From Bog-159 sp963738375 (lineage in GTDB: Bacteria; Acidobacteriota; Terriglobia; Bryobacterales; Bryobacteraceae): a stretch of DNA of 64,000 nt. Positions 18,192 to 27,310 of this stretch are shown here, piece by piece. The stretch's first letter is position 1, and every line of letters begins with the position of its first letter. The position numbers and the translations under genes were made by a program. The stretch lies in the NCBI GenBank assembly GCA_963738375.1, contig CAVTWL010000006.1, forward strand, positions 1,116,001-1,180,000, in the 5' to 3' direction. The notes below the pieces were generated by a model. It did no database searches. It was given only the letters and a program-made list of their open reading frames with translations, and was not told where the DNA came from.

Positions 18192-18578
18192 TTATCGAGC
18201 TTTTCGCGCGCGCCGTGCGAGTTGCAGGCCGATCCAACAACTCACCGGCCAGGTGAGCAGCCAGGAGAGCCAATACCAGTGGGGCCAGCCCTTGCTCCAG
18301 TTGGGAATGATCGCCGCGATGCCCATCACCTCCCCAACGACGAAGAACCAAAGTACGTTTCGGTTAGCGCGATCCAAGGCGAGGCGAGCGCAAAGCCAGG
18401 CGCAGAAAATTGAAACCGCCACGAAAAACGCCGTGCTCGCCGCGAGGGCGGCGCTGGAGGGGATTCGGTCTTTGTCGAAATCGCCAGGGAATAGCCGCGA
18501 TAACAAGGGATCCGTGGCCAAAACCAGAACCACTGAAAGTAAATAGCTGCCAGCGACGACGGCGATCGATTTGAGCAC
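18192..18578 (-). CDS. Small four-helix membrane protein, unknown function
   Basis: The 128-residue product has four hydrophobic segments at about 5-22, 42-65, 77-92 and 101-120. Charged residues fall in the loops and the tail is basic (ARRARKAR). I do not recognise a named family. It lies tail-to-tail with the cytochrome gene, with 30 bases between the stops. Composition supports a real inner-membrane protein rather than a shadow frame. Confidence 0.7.
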   Translation of the reverse strand: MLKSIAVVAGSYLLSVVLVLATDPLLSRLFPGDFDKDRIPSSAALAASTAFFVAVSIFCAWLCARLALDRANRNVLWFFVVGEVMGIAAIIPNWSKGWPHWYWLSWLLTWPVSCWIGLQLARRARKAR

Positions 18579-18707
18579 GCGCTACACCTCCCTGCCAGGC
18601 TTTCGCGACTGCGGCTTTCTGGCTCTTCGTTAGTATACGACACGACGCCGCGTTGGATCCCCATGCAAACCATGCGCGGCATTTGCAGGGCGGCTTTCGG
18701 AGAAGCT

Positions 18708-20783
18708 TTATGGCAGGCCCGGCGCCTGTGCGCTGGCTTCGAGGGTACGTTCCGCCCACCTCGCGGCCGACGCCAACGCCGCGTTTCTGGAAAGGGGCGA
18801 CGTTCGTTCGGAGAGCATAGCGCGGGCAGCATCGGCCATCTGGCGCGCTTCGGCCAACCGTCCGGAATATCCGTAAGCGTCACTCAGCAGCGCCGTCACC
18901 AAAATACTCGTCGACCGATTGCCGCTACCTTCCAGGAAAGCCAACGTCTCCCGTGCTGCGCGGACGGCCTCATCGTGCCGCCTCTGGCTCAGGAGGAGTT
19001 GCAGCCGGGCCACCTGGTAGTCGGGATCCCGGCTTCGATCGTCGAAGTCTCCGTTGGCATCGAGATCCTTCTCCGCGTCATTCAGCCGCCCCAGGGAGCG
19101 GCTTAGATCCGCGTGAGCCAAGCGCCACTCGCGGGGAATACCGGCGCTCAAGCCGTAGTGCACGATCTCTCGACGGACCTCCGCCAAACCCGCCGCGGAG
19201 CCGTTAAAATCGCCGCGCTGCAACAGCGCGCGGGCCTTCAGGATGCGGGCGGCGGCCTCGGTAACGCGATCGCCCGTGCTGTGGGCGTCCTTTTCCGCCT
19301 GCTCGGCCATGACGACAGCCCGGTCGAATTGTCCCTGGAACAGCGCCAGCGTCGCTAATTCCTGACCGCTCTGCACCGTCCGGCGGCCAGCGCGCTGAGC
19401 GGTGAGCAGCGAATCGACGAAAGCGGCGCGTGCACCGCTGAAATCGTCCATCAGCATGAGAGCCCACCCTTCGCCATCCTGTAACTCGGCGACTTCCTTG
19501 GCGGAGCCGATCTTGCGTGCCAGTGGCAGGGCGGCGCGAAAGGCGGCGAGAGCCGGGGCGGGACGCCTGCGGGCAATGTCCAGATTCCCCTGGATACGGA
19601 GCGCCCTGATGGAGCAGGAGTCGTCGCCAACTTCGGCGCAAATCCCGCGCGCCTCATCGCGAGCCGGAACTGATTCTTCCACATGCGAAGTGGACATCAA
19701 AACGCCGGCTTCCAGCAGCCGTGCGCGCGCATAGGTTTCCCGTTCACCCATCGCGCGGGCGCAAGCTACCGCGCGCCTGGCCGATTGCAGCGCTCTTAGA
19801 TAATCCCCCGCACCCGCGCGGCAGTAGGTTTCCGCGATGGCGAGTTGGGCATCGTCCGCCCGGCCGAGGGCTACCGTGCGCAGGCAGCCGGTCCATTGAG
19901 CGGCAGCGCATTGCTCGCGGGCCAAGCCGCGAGTCCATTGAATGTTCAGGGGTTCTTTACGCACCAGATCCGCGAAGGCGGCCGCCGCGGCGCGGTGGTC
20001 GCCCGAGGCGGAGCGAAAGACAGCCTCCACCTCGAGTTCGCCGGCGGACGGCAGGTGTCCGGAAGCGGCTCCCGCTTTGCGAGCTTCTTCGAGTGCTAAG
20101 CCGTCGCAGCCCAGTGCAGCAAGATCTTCAGCGAGGCTGGCGTGCGCCAGAGCATTTTCCGGATCGAGCGCCACCGCTGTTTCCAGCAACGGACGAGCTG
20201 CCGCAAAGTCGCCAAGCCTAATCTTTGCACGGCCCGAGCGCAAGAGGACCGACGCATCTCCCTGGATCGCCGGCGCCGCTTTCACCGCCAGTGCAACCGG
20301 TTTGGGACGGGCCAAAATGGCGTAGCCGGCCACGGTCATCAGACAGCAGGCGGCAGATGCGGCGGCGATTCGCCGCGCGGCCATCGAAACAGGTTCTTCC
20401 TCAGTCCGGGTTTCCCGGGACGGCTCGCTCTGCCGGAACGAAGGAACGTAGGTCCCCTTAGGAATGTCGATGCGCAAAAGATCGCCCGCGCCGCCGGCCA
20501 GATAGTAGTCGTTCAGCTTTTCGCGTACCACGCGCGCCACCGAACGCACGATGGCATCCTGCTTGGGATCATAGGAAGCGGGCCGGCCGAACGCCTCGCA
20601 TCCGATGGTGGCCTGCTTAATTCCGGCGGCGCGTCCGGAGAGAGTCTCGTTCACCACATACGCGAGAAAGCGGCAGGAACGCTCGTTGGCAGCGAATGCG
20701 GGGCTGGCCAGGATGCGCGCAAGTTGCGCGCGAACCGAGTCCGGCGTGGGGATTAAACCTGTGACAGCGACAGGCTGGGACAT
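18708..20783 (-). CDS. Membrane-anchored TPR protein with N-terminal DNA-binding-like domain
   Basis: The 691-residue protein starts with a domain (about 15-120) found at the N-terminus of many acidobacterial TPR regulators: VRAQLARILASPAFAAN, FLAYVVNETLSGR, IGCEAFGRP and IVRSVARVVREKLNDYY. This part resembles a winged-helix fold and ends in IPKGTYVPSF, as in CadC-like proteins. One transmembrane helix follows at about 135-156. The rest, about 530 residues, is TPR-like helical repeats (DPENALAHASLAEDLA and similar), predicted to be outside the membrane. It may sense a signal outside and act on DNA inside; the targets are unknown. Confidence 0.75.
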   Translation of the reverse strand: MSQPVAVTGLIPTPDSVRAQLARILASPAFAANERSCRFLAYVVNETLSGRAAGIKQATIGCEAFGRPASYDPKQDAIVRSVARVVREKLNDYYLAGGAGDLLRIDIPKGTYVPSFRQSEPSRETRTEEEPVSMAARRIAAASAACCLMTVAGYAILARPKPVALAVKAAPAIQGDASVLLRSGRAKIRLGDFAAARPLLETAVALDPENALAHASLAEDLAALGCDGLALEEARKAGAASGHLPSAGELEVEAVFRSASGDHRAAAAAFADLVRKEPLNIQWTRGLAREQCAAAQWTGCLRTVALGRADDAQLAIAETYCRAGAGDYLRALQSARRAVACARAMGERETYARARLLEAGVLMSTSHVEESVPARDEARGICAEVGDDSCSIRALRIQGNLDIARRRPAPALAAFRAALPLARKIGSAKEVAELQDGEGWALMLMDDFSGARAAFVDSLLTAQRAGRRTVQSGQELATLALFQGQFDRAVVMAEQAEKDAHSTGDRVTEAAARILKARALLQRGDFNGSAAGLAEVRREIVHYGLSAGIPREWRLAHADLSRSLGRLNDAEKDLDANGDFDDRSRDPDYQVARLQLLLSQRRHDEAVRAARETLAFLEGSGNRSTSILVTALLSDAYGYSGRLAEARQMADAARAMLSERTSPLSRNAALASAARWAERTLEASAQAPGLP

Positions 20784-20900
20784 CGGGGGACCGTTTCATC
20801 AGTATAACGCGCGCCCGGGTGACGGGCGATGCGCGGGTAGCTACCCCTTTAACCTTGAGTTTCGCCTGGAGTTCGGGTGTACTCGGAGCGAGGGGCTTAT

Positions 20901-22640
20901 ATGTCCGTTTGTCGATGGCTGGCGGCAGCATTGTTCGTGTGCGCGGCGCAGGCCGCCAACACTCAGTACAACATCACGACGCTTCTGCTTGAAGGGGGCA
21001 AGATTCCAGGCTCGGAAAACACCTGGAATGTGAATCCCGGCCTCGTTCCGACCATGCCTCTATCCATCTCGGGCAACTACGTAGCCTTTGTGCAATGTAC
21101 CTGCGACGGAACGACCCAGACGACGGACGGAGTCTGGATCGACGATTGGAGCACCGCGACGTTTACCCAGTTGGTGGCGCCTGGCGCCGTCCCGGCCGGG
21201 AAGAAGGAGTCTGCGATCACGTCCTTTGGCGGCTACGCCCTGGTGGCCGGCGAGTGGGTGGTGTTTCTGGCCTATACGTCCGGCGGTGAAGGTTTTTACT
21301 CGGTGCCGTTGACCGGCGGAGCGGTGCGACCCATTGTCGACCAGAACACTGTTTTGCCGGAACTCGGCGCGCCAGCCCTTGGATACAGTTTCGGGAACTA
21401 TACCGGCGACTTTCCGCAATCGGACGGGCAGCATTTCGTATTTTGGGCCAACGCCGGGTTTCCCTACGGCAGCGGCGTTTTCAGCGCCAACTTAAACGGC
21501 ACCGGACTAGCCGCCATTGCTTATACGACCACCATTGACAATGTGCTTAGCGGAGACTTGGTGATCCCCACCGGGCTGCCCTGTACGGATACCCCGGCCA
21601 GCCAATATGTTCAGCCGCGGGTTGCCGGCTCGAATGTCGCTTTTCCGGGAGCGACGAACAACGGCAAAGGACCGTGGCTCTTCGTCACGCCCTTAAGCGG
21701 CTTTCCGTCCGGGGACACATGTTCGCCAAGCGGCTACATTGTCTACCCGGCTACCGTCGCCTATAATACACCGCTGCCGCCCGCCGAACCCACGACGGAG
21801 GGCTTTGACGGCCAGTACCTTGCCATCGACAGCCTGGGTAACGAATACTTCTCGGCGTCCGGCGACGGCTCGGCGGCCCTCTTCGAGGTAAACGCCAAAG
21901 GCATAACCCCGATCCTGAATAGCACCGAGCCGCTTCCGGGAATTTCACCGCCGTACGCGCCAGCGGGCGGAACGCAGGGGATCGCGGCATACAATGGAAC
22001 ACTGGCGTTCAGCGTGGCCGGAGAGTACGGTTTGGGAATCACCCAGAACGCCGGGCTGTTCGCCTACAATGGCGGAAACATCACCAAAGTTGCACTGGGC
22101 AGCGGCGCGGGCACTAACGACATCTTGGGGGGACTGCAGGCGTTTTCCTGGGCGCCGCCGGTGGGGCCCAATTCGATCGACGGCGGACGCGTTGTCTTTT
22201 CGACCGGCAATCCGGCGAAGGGGTGGGGAGTATTTCTGGCGAGCCCGGCTAGTTGCGCGGCGGATGTGACCAGTCAGACGACGGTAACTCAGACGCCACC
22301 GCATTACAATTCCACCACACAGCAATACACATCCAAGGTCACGGTCAAGAATGTCAGCGGGACTATACTGGCAGCTCCTGTTTCCGCGGTTTTCGATGGT
22401 TTGACGAATGTGGTGGCCAATTATGGCACGACGATCCCGGAGTTGTTGCAGAGCGGAGCCGGTCCCGTACCTGGCGCGACGGCGTGCCTCTCGCCTTTGG
22501 GCGAAGCGTACCTCGTCCTGAACGGCGGAAAGGCATTAGCGGCGGGAGCTGAAGTGAGCCTCGAGCTGACCATCGCCTATCCGGCGCCTCCCGCGACTTT
22601 CAGTTACACAACGCGCGTGGTCACCGGCAAGACGCGGTAA
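20901..22640 (+). CDS. Large secreted protein of unknown function
   Basis: ATG 20901 has AGGGG upstream and opens a Sec signal peptide (VCRWLAAALFVCAAQA); the product is 579 residues. The middle part has repeated short beta-type units (ISGNYVAFVQ, AGEWVVFLAY, GQHFVFWA, GGRVVFSTG) suggesting a beta-propeller. The last 110 residues read as an Ig-like domain (TSKVTVKNVSGTILAAPVSAVFDGL and ending YTTRVV). I see no catalytic motif. It is divergent from the TPR regulator across 117 bases and could be one of its targets. Confidence 0.72.
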   Translation: MSVCRWLAAALFVCAAQAANTQYNITTLLLEGGKIPGSENTWNVNPGLVPTMPLSISGNYVAFVQCTCDGTTQTTDGVWIDDWSTATFTQLVAPGAVPAGKKESAITSFGGYALVAGEWVVFLAYTSGGEGFYSVPLTGGAVRPIVDQNTVLPELGAPALGYSFGNYTGDFPQSDGQHFVFWANAGFPYGSGVFSANLNGTGLAAIAYTTTIDNVLSGDLVIPTGLPCTDTPASQYVQPRVAGSNVAFPGATNNGKGPWLFVTPLSGFPSGDTCSPSGYIVYPATVAYNTPLPPAEPTTEGFDGQYLAIDSLGNEYFSASGDGSAALFEVNAKGITPILNSTEPLPGISPPYAPAGGTQGIAAYNGTLAFSVAGEYGLGITQNAGLFAYNGGNITKVALGSGAGTNDILGGLQAFSWAPPVGPNSIDGGRVVFSTGNPAKGWGVFLASPASCAADVTSQTTVTQTPPHYNSTTQQYTSKVTVKNVSGTILAAPVSAVFDGLTNVVANYGTTIPELLQSGAGPVPGATACLSPLGEAYLVLNGGKALAAGAEVSLELTIAYPAPPATFSYTTRVVTGKTR

Positions 22641-23053
22641 CTGCGACCGCGCGCCGCAAACAGAGTTTCGGAATAGCGCTGGATAATGATGGCGCTCTCA
22701 CTCTGTCCTGTGTGTCAAGTAGGTTCCAGAAAACACACCCCACCTTTTATTTGTGCCTCACTCTATCATTTTACGGACTAAAATAAAGACTTTGCCCTAG
22801 GATATGAGAAACGCGGAATGGAACGTACGTTTCATTAACGCTGCTGACAACCACGATGGGCCGCTGGCATATCGTTGCAGGGCCTTCGAGTAGACTCACA
22901 ACATATCAACGGGGGTAACTATAGATGTTTGGAAACGTGGCGCGGGTCGATCATGTATTCAACGACAGTTGTCACACCCGAGCAAGCGCCCATTCGGAGC
23001 CCAAGGGCTCGCCGTTTCCGCGGCTAGCGTCAATTTGATTGACGGCGGTTTTC
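22641..23053. other. Convergent intergenic region with no supported gene
   Basis: About 410 bases lie between two convergent stops and are more AT-rich than the flanking genes. A 37-codon frame at 22925-23038 has GGGGGTAAC upstream but no recognisable content. A small hairpin lies at 23028-23044. Nothing else is evident. Confidence 0.5.
23028..23044. terminator. Short hairpin between convergent genes
   Basis: CGTCAAT and ATTGACG form a 7-base-pair stem with a TTG loop, ten bases past the response-regulator stop. On the plus strand it is followed by GCGGTTTTCT, a weak T-tract; on the minus strand no T-tract follows. A terminator role is possible but not convincing. Confidence 0.25.
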
Positions 23054-23461
23054 TCAGGGTTGGGCTGGGAGCAGTTCTTTCACTGCATTCCCAACCGTGG
23101 CGAGGAAATCGTCCAGCGGCGACGGCTTTTCCAGATACTTTGCGCCGAGGCCTTCCGCGCGGAGTTTATCGCGGCGGGCCTGAGAGGATGTCAGGATGGC
23201 AATGGGGACGCCTGCGAGACGCGCGGACTGTTTCAATTGAATCAGGGCGTCGAAGCCGTCCATGCGAGGCGTATTCAGGTCCATCAAAATCAGGTCCGGC
23301 GGGGCCGATCCTGGAGACGTTCCGCAGAGCACCTCGACCGCGTCGCGAGCACTTTCAAAATGCGTCAAGGTGTGGGCAATCTGATTTTGCTTCAGAGCCA
23401 GCTCAACCAGAAACACGTCGCCGGGGTTATCTTCGATGAGGACGATTTCAGGCAGTTTCAT
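23054..23461 (-). CDS. Single-domain response regulator (Rcp1/CheY-like)
   Basis: The 135-residue protein is a stand-alone receiver domain. It has the acidic pair E10/D11 in VLIEDNPGD, phospho-acceptor D61 in LILMDLNTPRMDG, the switch threonine in AILTSS and the lysine in LEKPSPL. ATG 23461 overlaps the stop of the upstream kinase gene as ATGA, so the two are co-translated. The IEDNPGDVFLV opening is typical of receivers that serve PAS- or phytochrome-type kinases. With no output domain, it probably acts by protein contact. Confidence 0.92.
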   Translation of the reverse strand: MKLPEIVLIEDNPGDVFLVELALKQNQIAHTLTHFESARDAVEVLCGTSPGSAPPDLILMDLNTPRMDGFDALIQLKQSARLAGVPIAILTSSQARRDKLRAEGLGAKYLEKPSPLDDFLATVGNAVKELLPAQP

Positions 23462-26400
23462 CTGTCCTCTTCCAGGGGGATGGCGAACTGAAAGTTGGTT
23501 CCCTTGCCGGGTTTGGATTGTACCCAAATGCGGCCCCGATAGCGTTTCAGGATTTTCTCGCACATGGCTAATCCGAGACCGCTGCCCGGCTGTTTGACCA
23601 CACGCAGGCGCTTAAAGGGCGCGAAAATCGCTTGCCAGTCCTTTTCTTCGATGCCGATTCCGTTGTCTCGAATGGAAACCAGCAATTCGGCGTGATTCCG
23701 CACCGCGGAGATATGAATCTCGGGAGCGACATCGGGCTGCCGGTACTTGATCGCATTGCCGATGAGATTCTGAAACAGAAGCGTCATCGGATAGACTTCC
23801 GCGAGGACGGTGGGAATGGCATCGCGCGTAACCCGGGCGCCGCTCAGTTCCAGCGACGCCTGTAAATAGCCGAGGGCCTGGTCAATCGCCGCGTTCAGAT
23901 CCACGGGGACCAACTGTTCCACTCGTTCTTCGTCGACCGCCCAATAACGCCGCAAGTCTCCCAGCAGGGATTCCATGCGCAGAGCGCCCTCGATCGCCCG
24001 CCCGATATACTGGTGCGCTTGCGCATCCAGGCTCCCGGCGTATTCGCGAGCCAGCAGTTGTGTGTAACTGGTGACCATGCGTAGAGGCTCCTGCATGTCA
24101 TGCGACACGGCGTAGGAAAAATGTTTCAGGTCGGAGTTGGCGGCGACCAGCTCGGCATTCGCCAGTTTCAGATTGCGATCGGCGATCGCCGCCAACTCCT
24201 GGGCAAGGCGGCGATCCGAGATGTCAAAGCAGTATTCGATCGTGGTTCCATCGCCCAGGCTGGCGCCAACGAAGACGGCCCAGGTATGCGAGCCGTCCTT
24301 GTGCAGATACTCCTTTTCATAAGGACCGATGTGGCCGGTCTCTTCAAGCATTTTCATTTGTTGTTGGGAAGCATCGACGAAATCCGGCGAACTCATACCG
24401 CGCCAAGTGAGTTTGCCGGCGGCAACATCCTCGCGTTGATAGCCGAACATGCGGAGGAAAGTGTCATTGCAGTCGATTAAAGTGCCGCCGGCATCGAAGA
24501 TCAGCACACCCACCACCTCCACGCTGACCATCCGCCGGAAGCGCTCCTCGCTTTCGTGCTGGCGTTCTTCGGCGCGTTTTCGCGTGCTGATATCCATGAA
24601 GGTGATGACCACGCCTTCGATGCGATTGTCGCCGCTTCGGTATGCCAACACGCGGATTAGGAACCACTGCCCGGTTTCGTCCTGAATTTCCCGTTCGATG
24701 GGAACGAGGCGATCGAGGACCGTCTCGGCATCTGCAATCAGGTTGTGGTACCCAAGCCTGCTGGTCAGATCGGAGATGGGACGTCCGCGGTCGACAATGC
24801 GGATATTAAAGAGTTCGCCGAGCTTGGGCGTGAAGCGCAGAATCCGAAATTCCCGATCCAGGAAAAGTGTCGCGATGTCCGTGGCGGCCAGCAGATTCTG
24901 AAGGTCGCTCGTGAGCTGCGAGAGTTCTTCCACCTTGTGCCGGTTCTGCTGGTTGACGGTTTGCAGCTCTTCGTTGATGCTTTGCAGTTCTTCTTTCGAG
25001 GTTTCCAGTTCCTCCATGGTGGAGCGAAGCTCCTCGTTGGTGGACTGCATTTCCTCGCTCGACGCCTTCATCTCCTCGCGGCTCGCGTCGTATTGCTCGA
25101 TCACGGACTTCAAACGCTGGCGGGATAACGTCAGTTCCTCCAGCAGTGCTCCGTTCCTGTCACTCTCGGCGGCGGTGGGCGACTTCATTTCGTCCGAGGC
25201 GGCGGGGGACCGCTCTTCGAAAATCAACAGCAGAAAACCCTCCCGGGCGGGATTGAGGGACGGGCGGAGATGCATCACTACCGGCTTCGCGTGCCCGTTG
25301 AACCGGACCGGAACCGGCTTCGACTCGATGGCAACTTTATTGTCGCGCGACGCCTGCAATAATGCTTGCAGTTCCATGCGAAGTTCTTCGCGCAACAGTT
25401 TCAGCACATTCTCGGTTGGCTCACCACCCGGATGAACCAGGTAACGGCCGGCGTGCGCGGAATAATGAACGACGTTGTGGTCCGGGTTGATCAAAATACT
25501 CGGCGGGGCGTATTCCTCCACCATTTCCTCGTGAAGTTCGCCGTAGGCGGTTTGGGCCGCGGCTTTAGGCAGGGGTGCGCTGGTTCTCTCCGCCAATAGC
25601 TTCACTCGCGCCAGGGGAAATACAGGCAAGCGCGGCTGGCGAGGCGGCACGTTGCGCTTGCGAAAGATGCACAGCTTCTTCTCTTCAACCCAGAACAAGT
25701 CGGTGGCATCCAGGCTTTCCGCCGAACCCAGCAGTAACGTGCCCTCCGGGTTCAGGGAGTAGTGAAACAGCTCGATCACGTCCCGCTGAATATCTCTCTC
25801 CAGGTAGATCAGAAGATTGCGGCACGCAATAAAATCGAGGCGCGAAAAGGGCGGATCGCCCAAGAGATTATGTGGCGCGAAGACCACCAGATCGCGAACT
25901 TCCTTGCGGATGCGGAAGCCGCCATTTTCCACATGAAAGAATCGCTTTAAACGCTCGGCGTTGACGTCGGCTTGGATATCGCCGGAATAAATACCTTCGC
26001 GCGCTCTTTCGAGCGATCGGCGATGCAGGTCCGAACCGAAGAGTTGAATATGCGGCGGCGACCCGTATTTCCCGGCCTCCTCCAATAGCAAAATGGCCAA
26101 CGAATAAACTTCCTCACCCGTGGCACATCCCACCGACCATACACGCACGGTGTCGGTGGGTGTTTTACCGGCGAAAATGCGGGGGATTTCAACCTGCCGC
26201 AGCCTTTCGAACACCTCAGGGTCCCGGAAGAAGTCGGTTACGGTGATCAGAAGATCGTCCGCCAGAGCCCGGACTTCTTCCGGGTGTTGCCGGAGCAGGT
26301 CGATATAGGCCGGCAGATCTTCCAGGTAGTTCAGCTGCATCCGCCGGGAGATACGGCGAAGAACCGTGGAGCGCTTGTAATGGCTGAAATCGCGGTCGGT

Positions 26401-27078
26401 ACGCGCCCGTAAGTGGGCGAAGACCCTATGCAGAAGAACCGTTTCATCTTCGGAAACCACCTCGCCTTCGACCGGCACCGCCAGCCGGGGTTGCGTGCGG
26501 GTGTAACGCAGGATCGCCGCCGGGATTTCGGCTACGGGCAGGATGAAATCTACCAGCCCCGTCGCGATCGCGCTTTGCGGCATTCCGTCATACTCAGCCT
26601 CGTTGGGCTCTTGCACAATCACCAGGCCGCCGTGGGCCTTGATATCCTTTACGCCAAGCGTACCGTCTGAACCGGTTCCCGTAAGGATCACGGCGATGCT
26701 TTGCCCGTCGTGCGTGCCGGCCAGCGTGCGAAAGAAGTAGTCGATGGGAGCCCTCTCGTTCCTCCGTTTTTCGAGTTGCGAAAGGCGCAGATGGGTATCG
26801 ATGGCGCTGATGTTGGCGTTGGGCGGAATCACGTAAACGTGATTGGGCTCGAGGGCAATCGTTGCGTTGACTTGCTCGACGGGAAACCGTCCAGACGGCT
26901 GCAGTAGCTCGGCCAAGTGGCTCTCGTGGTCCGGCGACAGGTGAACCACCACCACAATGGCAAAGCCGCTGTCGGGGGGCACGTGATTCAGGAACGTCTT
27001 AAGGGCCGCCAGGCCGCCGGCGGAGGCGCCGATACCAACCACGATTGGCATCGATCTGGCGGTTTGATCCTGGCTCAT
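23458..27078 (-). CDS. CheB-CheR-PAS-histidine kinase fusion
   Basis: The 1206-residue protein starts at ATG 27078, preceded by AAGGGA. Residues 10-190 are a CheB methylesterase domain with the serine motif GASAGG (S19), VVHLSPDHES and GTGSDGT. Residues 215-480 are a CheR methyltransferase domain with VWSVGCATGEEVYSLAI and VVFAPHNLLGDPPFSRLDFIACRN. A long coiled coil (EEMQSTNEELRSTMEELETSKEEL) follows at about 635-715, then two PAS domains to about 970. The kinase core has H993 in SHDMQEPLR, the N-box NLIGNAIKY, and ATP motifs DNGIGIE and GSGLGLA. It is cytoplasmic, with no membrane helix. It probably phosphorylates the overlapping receiver protein. No chemotaxis receptor genes are nearby. 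Confidence 0.93.
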   Translation of the reverse strand: MSQDQTARSMPIVVGIGASAGGLAALKTFLNHVPPDSGFAIVVVVHLSPDHESHLAELLQPSGRFPVEQVNATIALEPNHVYVIPPNANISAIDTHLRLSQLEKRRNERAPIDYFFRTLAGTHDGQSIAVILTGTGSDGTLGVKDIKAHGGLVIVQEPNEAEYDGMPQSAIATGLVDFILPVAEIPAAILRYTRTQPRLAVPVEGEVVSEDETVLLHRVFAHLRARTDRDFSHYKRSTVLRRISRRMQLNYLEDLPAYIDLLRQHPEEVRALADDLLITVTDFFRDPEVFERLRQVEIPRIFAGKTPTDTVRVWSVGCATGEEVYSLAILLLEEAGKYGSPPHIQLFGSDLHRRSLERAREGIYSGDIQADVNAERLKRFFHVENGGFRIRKEVRDLVVFAPHNLLGDPPFSRLDFIACRNLLIYLERDIQRDVIELFHYSLNPEGTLLLGSAESLDATDLFWVEEKKLCIFRKRNVPPRQPRLPVFPLARVKLLAERTSAPLPKAAAQTAYGELHEEMVEEYAPPSILINPDHNVVHYSAHAGRYLVHPGGEPTENVLKLLREELRMELQALLQASRDNKVAIESKPVPVRFNGHAKPVVMHLRPSLNPAREGFLLLIFEERSPAASDEMKSPTAAESDRNGALLEELTLSRQRLKSVIEQYDASREEMKASSEEMQSTNEELRSTMEELETSKEELQSINEELQTVNQQNRHKVEELSQLTSDLQNLLAATDIATLFLDREFRILRFTPKLGELFNIRIVDRGRPISDLTSRLGYHNLIADAETVLDRLVPIEREIQDETGQWFLIRVLAYRSGDNRIEGVVITFMDISTRKRAEERQHESEERFRRMVSVEVVGVLIFDAGGTLIDCNDTFLRMFGYQREDVAAGKLTWRGMSSPDFVDASQQQMKMLEETGHIGPYEKEYLHKDGSHTWAVFVGASLGDGTTIEYCFDISDRRLAQELAAIADRNLKLANAELVAANSDLKHFSYAVSHDMQEPLRMVTSYTQLLAREYAGSLDAQAHQYIGRAIEGALRMESLLGDLRRYWAVDEERVEQLVPVDLNAAIDQALGYLQASLELSGARVTRDAIPTVLAEVYPMTLLFQNLIGNAIKYRQPDVAPEIHISAVRNHAELLVSIRDNGIGIEEKDWQAIFAPFKRLRVVKQPGSGLGLAMCEKILKRYRGRIWVQSKPGKGTNFQFAIPLEEDR

Positions 27079-27310
27079 TCCATTCCCTTGCGCAGGATGC
27101 CGCGAACCGGGGAGTTCGATGCGCGCACCCATTGTCGCACTATCGAGGCCCCCATGTATGGCAAGCCAGGGACAATCGGCCTAAATCAGATCGGTTTTGA
27201 GCAGAAATTCAACGGGCCACTTCGGGTTTCCATCTAGCGGACCTCTATGGGGCCGGGTGGCAGCTTCGGCTGATTGGTAATCGGCCACCGGCCGGAAGCC
27301 GGAGCTTTCT

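Noticed and set aside
22925..23038. A 37-codon frame with a GGGGG tract upstream
   Set aside because: No similarity to any peptide family I know and no promoter; listed only in the intergenic note.
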